Source: Thiohalomonas sp041685045 (GTDB taxonomy: Bacteria; Pseudomonadota; Gammaproteobacteria; Thiohalomonadales; Thiohalomonadaceae). Taken from it: DNA of 64,000 bases. Location: positions 444,109 to 508,108 of the forward strand of contig JAWLGP010000001.1 in the NCBI GenBank assembly GCA_041685045.1. Reading direction: 5' to 3'. Of this stretch, positions 45,232 to 54,358 are shown piece by piece. The notes beneath the pieces are model-generated. The model did not search any database. It saw only the letters and a program-made list of their open reading frames with translations, and was not told the DNA's origin. The first letter of the stretch is position 1. Each line of letters begins with the position of its first letter. Made by a program: the position numbers and the translations under genes.

Positions 45232-45630
45232 ATGCAGTTGATTGCCGATACCAATATCTTTCTGGCCATCGCGCTCGAAGAACCGGAGAAGGCGGACATC
45301 GTCCGACTTACCTGCGGAGCCGAGATTGCGGCGCCGGAGATATTGCCCTACGAAATCGGCAATGCGCTGTCCGCCATGTTCAAGCGCGGGCGCATTACCG
45401 CAGAGCAGGTGCTCGCCGTCCGCGGAGTCACCGAACAGGTACCGGTCAGACTGTTGCCGGTGGATGTCGGCAAAGCTCTGGAGATCGCATTAACCTTCAA
45501 TATCTACGCGTACGACGCGTACTTCCTCCAGTGTGCCCGGACGCTGGGATGTCCGCTAATGACGTTGGACCGGCGGATGCAAAGCGTCGCGTCCGAGCTG
45601 GAAATCGAACACATGGAGCTGCTGCAATGA
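45232..45630 (+). CDS. vapC: PIN domain toxin (VapC type)
   Basis: The 132-residue PIN domain ribonuclease has acidic residues in LIADTNIFLA, PYEIGNAL, YAYDAYFLQCA and LMTLDRRM. It precedes its antitoxin and overlaps it by 4 bases (ATGA), the reverse of the usual antitoxin-first order. It marks the start of the defence-like island. Confidence 0.9.
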   Translation: MQLIADTNIFLAIALEEPEKADIVRLTCGAEIAAPEILPYEIGNALSAMFKRGRITAEQVLAVRGVTEQVPVRLLPVDVGKALEIALTFNIYAYDAYFLQCARTLGCPLMTLDRRMQSVASELEIEHMELLQ

Positions 45631-45845
45631 AGGTATTCACCTATTCGGAAGCACGGCAGAATCTGGCCAGGTTGTTGACCCTGGCCCAGACCGAAGAGGT
45701 TCGGATCCGGCGCAAGGATGGCTCCATGTTCACCTTGCGCGCCGAGAAGACGAGCGGCCGGTCGCCCTTTGATTTGCCAGGGGTCAGAACAAAGGCGACC
45801 ACCCGGGACATCCTGGACGCCGTGGAGAAGTCCCGCGCACGCTGA
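45627..45845 (+). CDS. Phd/YefM-like antitoxin of the PIN toxin
   Basis: The 72-residue protein begins MKVFTYSEARQNLARLLTLAQ, a Phd/YefM-type N-terminal DNA-binding fold, followed by a disordered basic tail expected to wrap the toxin. I chose the ATG overlapping the toxin stop. The open frame extends upstream over the toxin gene only as a shadow. Confidence 0.8.
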   Translation: MKVFTYSEARQNLARLLTLAQTEEVRIRRKDGSMFTLRAEKTSGRSPFDLPGVRTKATTRDILDAVEKSRAR

Positions 45846-45891
45846 CAGAGTTCAGGGCGAGCGTGGCCCCGTTTTGTCGACAGCCGGCCCC

Positions 45892-47370
45892 ATGTTTTTC
45901 TCGGACAACCGCAAACACTTCTTCCGCCCCCTGACCGGCAAGTACCGCGAGCAGATCGTGGCCTGTCTGCGCGCTTTCTACGCGCGCCTGTACAGCTCGA
46001 TGGCGGACTACAGCCGCAGCTTCAATCGGGAGCAGGTGCTGGAGGTGTTCCAGGAGGCGATCGCCCGCGCCCCGGTGCTGGACGAAGAGGCCGACGACGA
46101 GTTCGCCACCCCGGTTCGTGCCGAGCGGGAGCAGGCCAACTGGGTGCTCAATCTGCTGCTCGAGTACGGCTGGCTGGAGCGCCAGGTCGACGAGGCGACA
46201 CTGCACAGCACCTACGCCTTCAGCCGTCACGGCCGCCTGTTCACCCAGCCGATGGTGGAGACCGCCGGCGGGCGTTTCCGTACCCGCCACCGCAATACCC
46301 GCAACACCCGTAACGCCTTGCAGTCGTTCCTCGACCAGGGTGAGGTCTACGACCTGCTCGACGCCTTCGAATATTCCGAGCGGATCATCTCCGACTTCTC
46401 CGACGTCATCGCCGAGCTGGATGAGCGCAAGCGCCAGCTGGTGAAAGAGGTGGAGGCGCAGCAGGTGGTGCAGCGCGCCTCCGACGAGTTCTTCGACTTC
46501 ATGGAAAAGCGCTTCATGCCGGACCTGGCGATCCGCCTCTCCGCCGACAGCGTGGAGAAATACCGCGACGAGATCCAGGAGCTGGTCAACAAGGCCCGCC
46601 GCAAGCGCAAGGAGTTCAAGGCGGACGCCGAGCGCGAGCTGCGCAAGGTGGCGCCGGAGCTGCTCGATCACCGCCACCAGTCGCTGTATCTGAAAATCCT
46701 CGACGGCATCGAGGCGCGCATGCACAACGCCAGCGCGATCATGCTGCCGGCGTTGCGCCATGCCCTGAACAGTTTCACCCGCCGGGCCGACATCATCATG
46801 CGCCAGCTGAGCTATTCCGGCGCAGGCCACAACCGGTTGCAAAGCCTGTGTCAGCGGCTCAGCGAGGTGTCCGATGGTGTGCGTGACAGCGCGCTCGCTG
46901 CGGCTGGAGATGCGGTGGCCGCGCTCAATCTTGCGCTGCCGGATCCGGACAGCCTGCGCCTGCACAGCGGCCGCCAGCGGCGCCTGGTCAACACCCGGGT
47001 GGATGAGCACACCGGCAGCGACCGCGACTCGCGCCGCGCCCTGTTCATCCAGACCGCGGTGGATCTCGCCTTCACCTTCAACGGCCAGAGCCAGCGCGAC
47101 TACGTGATCGAAGCGCTCAACAAAGGCCATCGCATCCACAGCCAAAACCTGCCGGTGGAAAACGCCAAGCAACTGCTCATGGCGGCCCACGTTATTGAAC
47201 TTGGCGCCAACAGCGACAGCGAATTCGCCTTCCGCATCGAACCGACTGGCCAGCAGGTACGCACCGACTACTTCGATGCCACAGACGAATTCACCATCGA
47301 AGTGGTGGAACGGACGGTGCAGGAAAAACCCGTCGCAGAGGCGCAGAGGCGCAGAGGGATTGAGGGGTGA
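45892..47370 (+). CDS. jetA: JetA/MksF-like kleisin subunit of a condensin defence complex
   Basis: The 492-residue protein starts MFFSDNRKHFFRPLTGKYREQIVACLRAFYARLY, the signature of the Wadjet JetA (DUF5716-type) family, related to MukF/MksF kleisins. The middle is helical and coiled coil (about 170-330), and winged-helix-like segments flank it. It should bridge the SMC heads of JetC with JetB. I chose the ATG at 45892. The final residues (VAEAQRRRGIEG) are encoded by the GCAGAGGCGC repeat that begins at 47332, so the natural C-terminus may have been altered by the repeat. Confidence 0.87.
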   Translation: MFFSDNRKHFFRPLTGKYREQIVACLRAFYARLYSSMADYSRSFNREQVLEVFQEAIARAPVLDEEADDEFATPVRAEREQANWVLNLLLEYGWLERQVDEATLHSTYAFSRHGRLFTQPMVETAGGRFRTRHRNTRNTRNALQSFLDQGEVYDLLDAFEYSERIISDFSDVIAELDERKRQLVKEVEAQQVVQRASDEFFDFMEKRFMPDLAIRLSADSVEKYRDEIQELVNKARRKRKEFKADAERELRKVAPELLDHRHQSLYLKILDGIEARMHNASAIMLPALRHALNSFTRRADIIMRQLSYSGAGHNRLQSLCQRLSEVSDGVRDSALAAAGDAVAALNLALPDPDSLRLHSGRQRRLVNTRVDEHTGSDRDSRRALFIQTAVDLAFTFNGQSQRDYVIEALNKGHRIHSQNLPVENAKQLLMAAHVIELGANSDSEFAFRIEPTGQQVRTDYFDATDEFTIEVVERTVQEKPVAEAQRRRGIEG

Positions 47371-47508
47371 AAAACTGGATGTTTTTAAATATTGATCCGC
47401 AAACGAACGCCAAACACGCGAATAAGATGCATCGATCCATTTGCGTGCATTCGCGTTCATTTGCGGATCCTTTGAACTTAATCCTCTGTGCCTCTGCGCC
47501 TCTGCGAC
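47332..47508. repeat. Nested inverted repeats between jetA and jetB
   Basis: The outer arms are GTCGCAGAGGCGCAGAGG (from 47332) and its reverse complement ending at 47508. The inner arms are GATCCGCAAACGAACGC (47394-47410) and a reverse form at 47453-47469. The outer left arm lies inside the 3' end of the jetA frame. The block adds about 150 untranslated bases inside an otherwise compact operon. Confidence 0.8.
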
Positions 47509-47523
47509 AAGGCTTTTGAATCA

Positions 47524-48201
47524 ATGCTGACCAACTACCTGGAAGAAGCACTGGAAAAGCACGACGTCACGCTCGACGAATTCCGCGAGCTGTGCGTCCG
47601 CCTGCTGAACTACGGCGTGCTGACGCGCAACGAGAGCCAGACCGAGCAGCAGCTGTACGACCGCTATCTGCGCTGCGCCGCGCTGGTCGACGACTACCTG
47701 AACCTGATCGGCGTGCGCGTCTACCACGACCGCCGTTTCGCCTACCTGCGCCTCTACCCGCCCGGTGCCCGCGTGCCAGGTATGGAGGACGCCGAGGAGA
47801 ACGCCTTCTCCGGATCCCTGCGCAGCCGCCTGCGCCAGGACGAGGTGGCGCTGGTGCTGGTGCTGCGCCTGCAATACGACAAGGCCCTGCGCGAAGGGCA
47901 GGTGGACGAGGAGGGCTTCGTCGCCGAGTCGCTGGAGTCGCTCGGCATCGCCATGAAGAACCTGCTCGGGCGCTCGTTGCCGGACAAGCTCACCGAGCGC
48001 AAGCGGCTGTTCCAGCGCCTGCGCCAGCTGCGCCTGATCGACTATCGCCAGGACGAGGAGATGGACGCCAGCGAGGCGTGGCTCAAGATCCACCCGATGA
48101 TCGTGGAGTTCGTCGGCAACGAGGCACTGGGTGCGCTGGAGCAGGCGCTGCCCACGGAAGAAGAAACGGATACCGAGGAAGAGGCCGACGATGTTTCTTA
48201 A
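47524..48201 (+). CDS. jetB: JetB/MksE-like (DUF4194) subunit
   Basis: The 225-residue protein matches the MukE/MksE-like DUF4194 family: LLNYGVLTRNESQTEQQLYDRYLRCAALVDDYLNLIGVRVYHD and YLRLYPPG, ending in an acidic tail. It forms the KITE-type winged-helix component of the condensin. It overlaps the SMC gene by 11 bases. Confidence 0.87.
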   Translation: MLTNYLEEALEKHDVTLDEFRELCVRLLNYGVLTRNESQTEQQLYDRYLRCAALVDDYLNLIGVRVYHDRRFAYLRLYPPGARVPGMEDAEENAFSGSLRSRLRQDEVALVLVLRLQYDKALREGQVDEEGFVAESLESLGIAMKNLLGRSLPDKLTERKRLFQRLRQLRLIDYRQDEEMDASEAWLKIHPMIVEFVGNEALGALEQALPTEEETDTEEEADDVS

Positions 48202-51200
48202 GCGCTTCGTCTACGTGAACTGGGGCAACATCCCGACCCCCATCGAATTCGAGCTCGGCCCGGTCAACCTCTTCTCCGGCGGCAACGGCTCCGGCAAGAC
48301 GACCGCGGCCGACGCCATCCAGACGGTGATGACCGCCGCCCACGAGAACCTGTTCCAGTACAACCCGGGCCAGGACGAGACCACCCAGCGCGGCCGCGGC
48401 GGCAAGCGGGTGCGCACGCTCTCCTCTTACGTGCTCGGCTGCGACGACGGCAGCTTCGCGCGACTCGACCCCACCGACGGCTATCTCGCCGCGGTATTCC
48501 ACCCCACCCAGGGCGAGAGCGGCGAACCGTTCACCGCGGTGATCGCCGTGCGCGCCTGGCTGGACCGCAGCGGCAACAACAGCATCGCCCGCCAGGACGA
48601 AGCGGTGTTCTTCATCCTGCCGGGCGAGGAGCTGAACCAGGGCCACTTCGTGAAAGAGGACACGGGCGGCAAGTGGGTGGTGCCGCTGGACGACCTGCAG
48701 ACGCTGCTCATCAAGCAGTACGGCAAGCGCAAGGTCGAGCGCTACGACACGAAAAAGGCCTACCTGCGCCGACTCTACGCCGCGCTGCGCGGCCGCGCCG
48801 ACTCGGTACCGGAGCAGGAGGCGGTGGCCGCCGCCCGCGCCTTCTCCCGCTTCATGGCCTACAAGCCGGTGCAGGGCATCGACCGTTTCGTCGCCGACGA
48901 AATCCTGGAGCGCAAAGACCTGGGCGAGGCGATCCGCTCGGTCAGCTCGCAGCTCAAGACCATTCACGGCATGGAGCGCGACGCCGCCCGCCTGGTGGAG
49001 TCGATCGCGATCCTCGACGGCGCCCGTGGCCAAAGCCAGCACTACATCGACCGTTGGATCGCCTTCAACACCCTGGACTACCAGCTGGCCCAGAATGACT
49101 ACCTGGTGCGCCAGCGCGAATACCTCAAGGCCAAGAAGGCGCAGGAGGAGCACCGCCAATCGCTCAAGGAGAGCGAATCGGAGATCGACCAGGTGCGCAC
49201 CCGCAGCCGCCAGCTGCACGAGCAGTTGGTGAGTCTCGAGGCACAGCGCATGGGCATCGATGCGCTCAAGCAGAAGGATGAGCTGGAGCGCCAGCGCGAA
49301 CAACAGGACGCGCGGCTGGTACAGAGTGCACAGGCGCTGCTGGCCGAAGACCTGCAACTGCAAAAAAATGTCAGCGCCAGCGAGATCATCGCACGCACCC
49401 TGCCGCAGGCGGAGCTGGCGCTGGAGCTGCCGGCGGTGGCCGATCTGCACACCGCCGCCCAGGCCAAGGCGATCCTGACAAGGGGGCAGAGCGGCCGAAT
49501 CGATGCAACGGCCCTGGTGCAGCGCGACCTGTCGAACGACCTCTCCGCGCTGGAACAGCAACTCGAGCAGGCGCGAGAACTACAGCACCAACACAACCGC
49601 TGGGTCGCCCACTGGCACGAGTCCGACCCGCAGGCCGGCGGCGACTCCCTGCGCGACCAACTGGCGCACCTGGTGCATCAGCGGCGCAGCCGCTATGAAC
49701 AGCTCACCGGCCAGCGCCGCAGCAAGCAGCAGGAGATCGAGCGCCTCGAGGCGCACCAGGTCACCTATCCGCCCTATGTGGAAAAGGCGCTCGCCGCCAT
49801 CCGCCAGCAGTGTCCGGCGGCCGACCCGCGGGTGCTTTGCGACCACGTGGAGGTGAAGGACGCACGCTGGCAGGCGGCCATCGAGGGTTATCTCGGCGGT
49901 GCCCGTTTCTCCATCCTGGTGGAGCCGGCGTACGAGGCGCAGGCGATCCGCATCGTGCGCAACCTGCCTGGCCGCGACAACCGCGCCCGCATCATTCAGG
50001 GCGAGAAGGCCCGCCAGGATGCCGATCGCGTCAGCCTCGACGCCGACTCCATCATCCACGTGCTGGAGTTCTCCCACGCGGTGGCGCGCCACTATCTGAT
50101 TGCCTCCTACGGCAGCGTGCTCCGAGTGGAGTCGGCCGAGCAGTTGCGCTTCACCCGTCGCGGCGTCACCGCCGACGGCATGGCCTCGGGCAACTACTCC
50201 ATGTGGCGCTGCGATGTGGCCGACGCCGAACTGGTGTTCGGCGCCGCCGCCCGCGAGCGCGCCCTGCTGGCCAAGCAGGAGGAGCTGCAACGCATCGAGA
50301 CCGAGTGGGGCACCGCCAACGACCGCATGCAGCAGGCCGCCGGGTTGCTCAAGGCGGTGGACAGCCTCAAGCCGCTCGCCTATGCCGACAGCCTGGCCGC
50401 CATCCTCGCCATCCAGCGCGAGCTGCAAAAACTCGAAAACCTGCTGGCCCAGCTCGACCTCTCCGAACACAAGGACCTGGAGGATCGCCTCGCCCGTCTG
50501 AAGGCCGACGCCGAGACCCTGCGCGCCCGCGAGGCGGAACTGAACAAGGCGGTCGGTGCCCTGCGCGAAAAGCTGGATGAGGACGACCGCCAGTGCCGCG
50601 CCCTCTCCGACGAGCAGGAGCGCAACCGCGAACGGGTCGACCAGCGCGAGGACGCGCTGCGTGCCATCACTACTGTCTGGCCCGCCTTCAAGGTGGACGA
50701 CGAACTGGAGCGCGCCGACCGCGAGGCGGCCGAACTCAACGCCGCCCACGCCCGCGCCGAACGCGAGGAGATCGAGAAGGCGCTGCACGCGGCCGAGCGC
50801 AAGATGAGCGAGGCGATCCAGGCCCACAACCAGCAGTGCCGACCGGGCGACGCCATCGCCTACGCCGCCTTCGATGGCGACTACGACAGCCGCCTGTTCC
50901 GCAACATCTGCGAACTGCAGCGGGAGATCGACCGCGTCTACAACATCCTCAAGAACAACATCCTGGTGGAGAAGCACCAGGCGTTGATGGAGCTGAAGCA
51001 GAGCTTCAACAACGCCTTCGTCACCCACCTGTGTCACGCCATCTACCAGGCGATCAACGACGGCAAGCGCCAGATCGACCTGCTCAACAAGGAGCTGCAA
51101 CACCACCGCTTCGGCTCCGACCGCGAAATGTTCCGTTTCGCCTCCGACTGGATCCCGGAGTATCGCGACTACGCCCGCTTCTTCGAAGAGGTGGTGAAGA

Positions 51201-51835
51201 ACCCCACCCTCGGCGACGAGGTCACCCTGTTCGAAGCGGAGCTGACGGCGAAGTCGAAGAAGGTGCGCGACGAGCTGATGACGATGCTGCTGGACGAGGA
51301 CGAGCAGCGCGCCCTGCGCGACCTGGAGCGCATCGCCGACTACCGCAACTACCGCCGCTACGAGATCTACAAGGAGGTCGAAGGCAAACCGCCCATCGCC
51401 CTATCCGAATACGGGACCGGCTCCGGCGGCCAGCTGGAGACCCCGGCCTACATCATCCGTTCCGCCGCGATCACCTCCGCCTTCCGCTTCGCCGAAGGCA
51501 ACACCCACCTGCGCATGGTGCTGGTCGATGAAGCCTTCTCCAAGATGGACGAAACCCGCTCCCGCGAGGTGATCGGCTATCTCACCGAGAGCCTTGGCTT
51601 GCAACTCGTCTTCATCATGCCCACCAGCAAGTGTGGCCCCTACATGGACCTGATCAGCAACGAATTCGTGTTCGCCAAGGTCCCGAGCGACCGCCCCCGC
51701 GGCGAACTCAAGACCCGCGTGCTGGTCGACCGCAAGCAGTGCAACCAGGAACGGATCAAGGCGCTGTGGGCCAACCACCGGCGCACGGTGTATCAGCAGG
51801 CAGAGCTGGATTTTATGGCGGAGTTTGTGGAGTGA
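48191..51835 (+). CDS. jetC: JetC/MksB-like SMC ATPase
   Basis: The 1,214-residue SMC-type ATPase has Walker A GGNGSGKTT at 30-38, long coiled coils (about 330-480 and 720-900) around a hinge-like centre (about 540-680), an ABC signature GTGSGGQLETP near residue 1074 and Walker B MVLVDEAFSKMD near 1108. It would load and extrude DNA loops with JetA and JetB. In Wadjet a fourth protein, JetD/MksG, cleaves the DNA; no such gene follows. The start is ATG 48191. Confidence 0.9.
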   Translation: MFLKRFVYVNWGNIPTPIEFELGPVNLFSGGNGSGKTTAADAIQTVMTAAHENLFQYNPGQDETTQRGRGGKRVRTLSSYVLGCDDGSFARLDPTDGYLAAVFHPTQGESGEPFTAVIAVRAWLDRSGNNSIARQDEAVFFILPGEELNQGHFVKEDTGGKWVVPLDDLQTLLIKQYGKRKVERYDTKKAYLRRLYAALRGRADSVPEQEAVAAARAFSRFMAYKPVQGIDRFVADEILERKDLGEAIRSVSSQLKTIHGMERDAARLVESIAILDGARGQSQHYIDRWIAFNTLDYQLAQNDYLVRQREYLKAKKAQEEHRQSLKESESEIDQVRTRSRQLHEQLVSLEAQRMGIDALKQKDELERQREQQDARLVQSAQALLAEDLQLQKNVSASEIIARTLPQAELALELPAVADLHTAAQAKAILTRGQSGRIDATALVQRDLSNDLSALEQQLEQARELQHQHNRWVAHWHESDPQAGGDSLRDQLAHLVHQRRSRYEQLTGQRRSKQQEIERLEAHQVTYPPYVEKALAAIRQQCPAADPRVLCDHVEVKDARWQAAIEGYLGGARFSILVEPAYEAQAIRIVRNLPGRDNRARIIQGEKARQDADRVSLDADSIIHVLEFSHAVARHYLIASYGSVLRVESAEQLRFTRRGVTADGMASGNYSMWRCDVADAELVFGAAARERALLAKQEELQRIETEWGTANDRMQQAAGLLKAVDSLKPLAYADSLAAILAIQRELQKLENLLAQLDLSEHKDLEDRLARLKADAETLRAREAELNKAVGALREKLDEDDRQCRALSDEQERNRERVDQREDALRAITTVWPAFKVDDELERADREAAELNAAHARAEREEIEKALHAAERKMSEAIQAHNQQCRPGDAIAYAAFDGDYDSRLFRNICELQREIDRVYNILKNNILVEKHQALMELKQSFNNAFVTHLCHAIYQAINDGKRQIDLLNKELQHHRFGSDREMFRFASDWIPEYRDYARFFEEVVKNPTLGDEVTLFEAELTAKSKKVRDELMTMLLDEDEQRALRDLERIADYRNYRRYEIYKEVEGKPPIALSEYGTGSGGQLETPAYIIRSAAITSAFRFAEGNTHLRMVLVDEAFSKMDETRSREVIGYLTESLGLQLVFIMPTSKCGPYMDLISNEFVFAKVPSDRPRGELKTRVLVDRKQCNQERIKALWANHRRTVYQQAELDFMAEFVE

Positions 51836-51945
51836 CGTTTGATCCCGTGAACCCTATCGCCGCCAATGCAACGTCCATGCTCCCGAGCTAACCGGCCCTA
51901 CGCACTTGAGCAACGCGCGCGCGAAGGACGTATGGCTCGTATATG

Positions 51946-51968
51946 GTCCATATCATGATAATATGGAC
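51946..51968. promoter_or_regulatory. Inverted repeat, probable hipBA operator
   Basis: GTCCATAT-N7-ATATGGAC is a perfect 8-base inverted repeat 30 bases before the hipB GTG, in an A+T-rich patch suited to a promoter. HipB proteins repress their own operon at such sites. Confidence 0.6.
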
Positions 51969-51997
51969 AGTAAAACGGTCATAACAGGCGATTTGAG

Positions 51998-52336
51998 GTG
52001 GCTGAGGCGAGGAAACGGGCATATTCGCGCTACGCGCTGGAAGGGCTTGTCCTGCTGGGCAAAATGATCCGGCTCGGGCGGAAGCAGCGCAGGCTCACCG
52101 CGCACGAGCTGGCGGAACGGATCGGCGTGTCGCGCAGCACCCTCCAGCGTATCGAGAAGGGCGATCCCAAGGTGGAGATCGGGCTGATGTTCGAGGCCGC
52201 CGCTATTGTCGGCGTGAAGCTGTTCGATGCCGATGAGAAAGGGATAGCGGCGCTTTCCGATCGAACGGACGATCGCATCGCGGTACTGCCGAAGCACGTC
52301 TACAAGGCCGGCAAGCGGATCGTCGATGAGTTCTGA
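51998..52336 (+). CDS. hipB: HipB-like XRE antitoxin
   Basis: The 112-residue protein has one HTH (GRKQRRLTAHELAERIGVSRSTLQRIEKGD, about 28-57) and a C-terminal extension that contacts the toxin. The start is GTG at 51998. It overlaps hipA by 11 bases. Confidence 0.87.
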   Translation: MAEARKRAYSRYALEGLVLLGKMIRLGRKQRRLTAHELAERIGVSRSTLQRIEKGDPKVEIGLMFEAAAIVGVKLFDADEKGIAALSDRTDDRIAVLPKHVYKAGKRIVDEF

Positions 52337-53636
52337 AATCCCCAAATACGATGAGGCCTATGTCTGGGCGTGGCTGCCGGGAGCGACCGAACCTGTCGTT
52401 GCCGGCCGGCTCCATGCCCATAATGGGATCGTCACCTTCAACTATGGCCGGAGCTATCTTGAGCGGCACGGAGCGATTCCGCTCTATCTGCCGGAGCTGC
52501 CCCTGAAGGCTGGCGAGTTGCCCCTGCTTGACGGCCTGACCATCCCGGGCTGCATTCGCGATGCCGCGCCCGATGCCTGGGGGCGGCGAGTCATCCTCAA
52601 TCGCAAGTTCGGCGTGAAGGGGGATGAGGTTGAGCGGCTCGATCTTTCCGAGCTGACCTTCTTGCTGGAATCGGGATCGGATCGCATCGGCGCGCTCGAT
52701 TTCCAGTTCTCACCGACGGTTTACGAACCGCGTGCGCCCATAAACGCCACCCTCGAAGAGCTGATTCAGTCGGCCGAACGGGTCGAGAAGGGGATCCCGC
52801 TCTCGCCCGAAGTCGATCAGGCGCTTCATCACGGCAGCTCGATCGGGGGGGCGCGGCCGAAGGCGCTGATTGAGGATGACACGGTCAAGCACGTCGCCAA
52901 GTTTTCCTCGACTTCAGACCTCTACAGCGTCGTCAAGGGCGAGTTTATCTCCATGCGCCTTGCCGCGCTGTGCGGCATCGATGCCGCGCCGGTTTCCCTT
53001 GTCCGCGCCGGAAAGGACGTGTTGCTGGTCGAACGGTTCGACCGCGTGCGGGCCGCTGACGGCTGGCAGCGCCGGTCGATGGTCTCGGCGCTGACCCTGC
53101 TCGGCCTCGACGAAATGATGGCCCGCTATGCAAGTTATCAGGACCTGGCGGAGATCATCCGCCATCGCTTCACCAAGCCGTCCGCGACGCTGCGAGAGCT
53201 GTTTGGCCGGATAGTGTTCAATATCCTGTGCGGCAATACCGACGATCATGCCCGCAACCATGCCGCTTTCTGGGACGGGGCGACGCTCACCCTGACCCCT
53301 GCCTACGACATCTGTCCGCAAGGCAGGAGCGGGCAGGAAGCGACCCAAGCGATGCTCATCAGCGGCGACAACCGCATGAGCCGGATCGCATCCTGTCTTG
53401 AAGCCGCGCGGCATTTTTTGCTCTCCGAACACGAGGCGATCGCGATTGCCGAGGCCCAGCTCCGCTGCATCGGCGAGAACTGGAGGCGCGTGTGCGAGGA
53501 AGCGACGCTGAACCAGGTGGATCGCAATCTGTTCTGGGGCCGGCAGTTCCTCAACCCCTATGCCTTCACGGCACTCGAAGGCGAAGCCGCGGCGCTAAAA
53601 GCGCTTGCGGACGAGATACGCGGGGGCGAGCGGTAA
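52326..53636 (+). CDS. hipA: HipA-like serine/threonine kinase toxin
   Basis: The 436-residue HipA kinase has a P-loop-like GSSIGGARPKALIED near residue 180, FNILCGNTDDHARNHAAF with the catalytic aspartate near residue 304, and the AYDI activation motif. HipA proteins phosphorylate aminoacyl-tRNA synthetases and cause growth arrest. All key residues appear intact. Confidence 0.92.
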   Translation: MSSEIPKYDEAYVWAWLPGATEPVVAGRLHAHNGIVTFNYGRSYLERHGAIPLYLPELPLKAGELPLLDGLTIPGCIRDAAPDAWGRRVILNRKFGVKGDEVERLDLSELTFLLESGSDRIGALDFQFSPTVYEPRAPINATLEELIQSAERVEKGIPLSPEVDQALHHGSSIGGARPKALIEDDTVKHVAKFSSTSDLYSVVKGEFISMRLAALCGIDAAPVSLVRAGKDVLLVERFDRVRAADGWQRRSMVSALTLLGLDEMMARYASYQDLAEIIRHRFTKPSATLRELFGRIVFNILCGNTDDHARNHAAFWDGATLTLTPAYDICPQGRSGQEATQAMLISGDNRMSRIASCLEAARHFLLSEHEAIAIAEAQLRCIGENWRRVCEEATLNQVDRNLFWGRQFLNPYAFTALEGEAAALKALADEIRGGER

Positions 53637-53650
53637 CTCGGGATATCCAA

Positions 53651-53701
53651 TTGACATATCCCAACAACGGCGCCTAGACTGTATATCCAAGTGGGATATA
53701 C
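53651..53701 (+). promoter_or_regulatory. Promoter and inverted-repeat operator of vapBC
   Basis: TTGACA (53651-53656) and TAGACT (53675-53680), 18 bases apart, form a sigma-70-like promoter. GTATATCC-N5-GGATATAC (53681-53701) directly downstream is a perfect inverted repeat overlapping the expected transcription start and would be the VapBC binding site. Confidence 0.7.
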
Positions 53702-53713
53702 GGAGACGCCATC

Positions 53714-53950
53714 GTGGCGACCGCACACACCAAAGTCTTCACCAGCAACCGGAGTCAGGCCGTCCGGCTGCCCAAGAATGTCGCGCTGCCGGAGTCCATC
53801 AAAGAGGTCGATATCATCGCCATTGGAAACCGGCGCCTGATTACCCCTGCCGGTGAATCCTGGGACAGCTGGTTCGATGGACCGACCGCCACCAGCGACT
53901 TCATGGATGAGCGGGACCAGCCCGCCTCCCAGCAGCGGGAAGCACTCTGA
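53714..53950 (+). CDS. vapB: VapB-type AbrB-like antitoxin
   Basis: The 78-residue protein has an N-terminal swapped-hairpin AbrB/SpoVT domain (TKVFTSNRSQAVRLPKNVALPE) and a toxin-binding tail containing WDSWFDG. The start is GTG at 53714. It is followed without gap by vapC. Confidence 0.9.
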   Translation: MATAHTKVFTSNRSQAVRLPKNVALPESIKEVDIIAIGNRRLITPAGESWDSWFDGPTATSDFMDERDQPASQQREAL

Positions 53951-54358
53951 ATGATCAAGTACATGCTGGACACCAATATCGTTATCTACACGATAAAGAA
54001 CCGTCCGGCCGAACTTCGGGAAGCGTTCAAACGACACGACGGCCAGATGTGCATCTCGAGCATTACGTGGGGCGAGTTGGTCTACGGTGCCGAGCGGTCA
54101 TCGCAACCCGAAAAGAACCTGGAAGTCATCGAGGGCCTGGCCGCCCGCCTGGAAGTGCTGTCGTGCGGGCCAAACGACGCGGCGCATTTTGGGCAACTGC
54201 GGGCCGAACTAGCCGCCGTAGGCAACCCGATAGGCCCGTACGACACGATGATTGCCGGACATGCCAGAGCGCACGGCCTGATCCTGGTAACCAACAATGT
54301 GCGGGAGTTTGAGCGTGTGCCGGGTCTGCGGATCGAAAACTGGGTGAAAACGGTTTAA
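53951..54358 (+). CDS. vapC: VapC PIN-domain toxin
   Basis: The 135-residue PIN ribonuclease has MLDTNIVIYTIK, SSITWGELVYGAE, GPYDTMIAGHARA and LVTNNVREFERVPGL, with all acidic residues present. VapC enzymes typically cut initiator tRNA. It has the standard antitoxin-first order, unlike the pair at 45.2 kb. Confidence 0.93.
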   Translation: MIKYMLDTNIVIYTIKNRPAELREAFKRHDGQMCISSITWGELVYGAERSSQPEKNLEVIEGLAARLEVLSCGPNDAAHFGQLRAELAAVGNPIGPYDTMIAGHARAHGLILVTNNVREFERVPGLRIENWVKTV

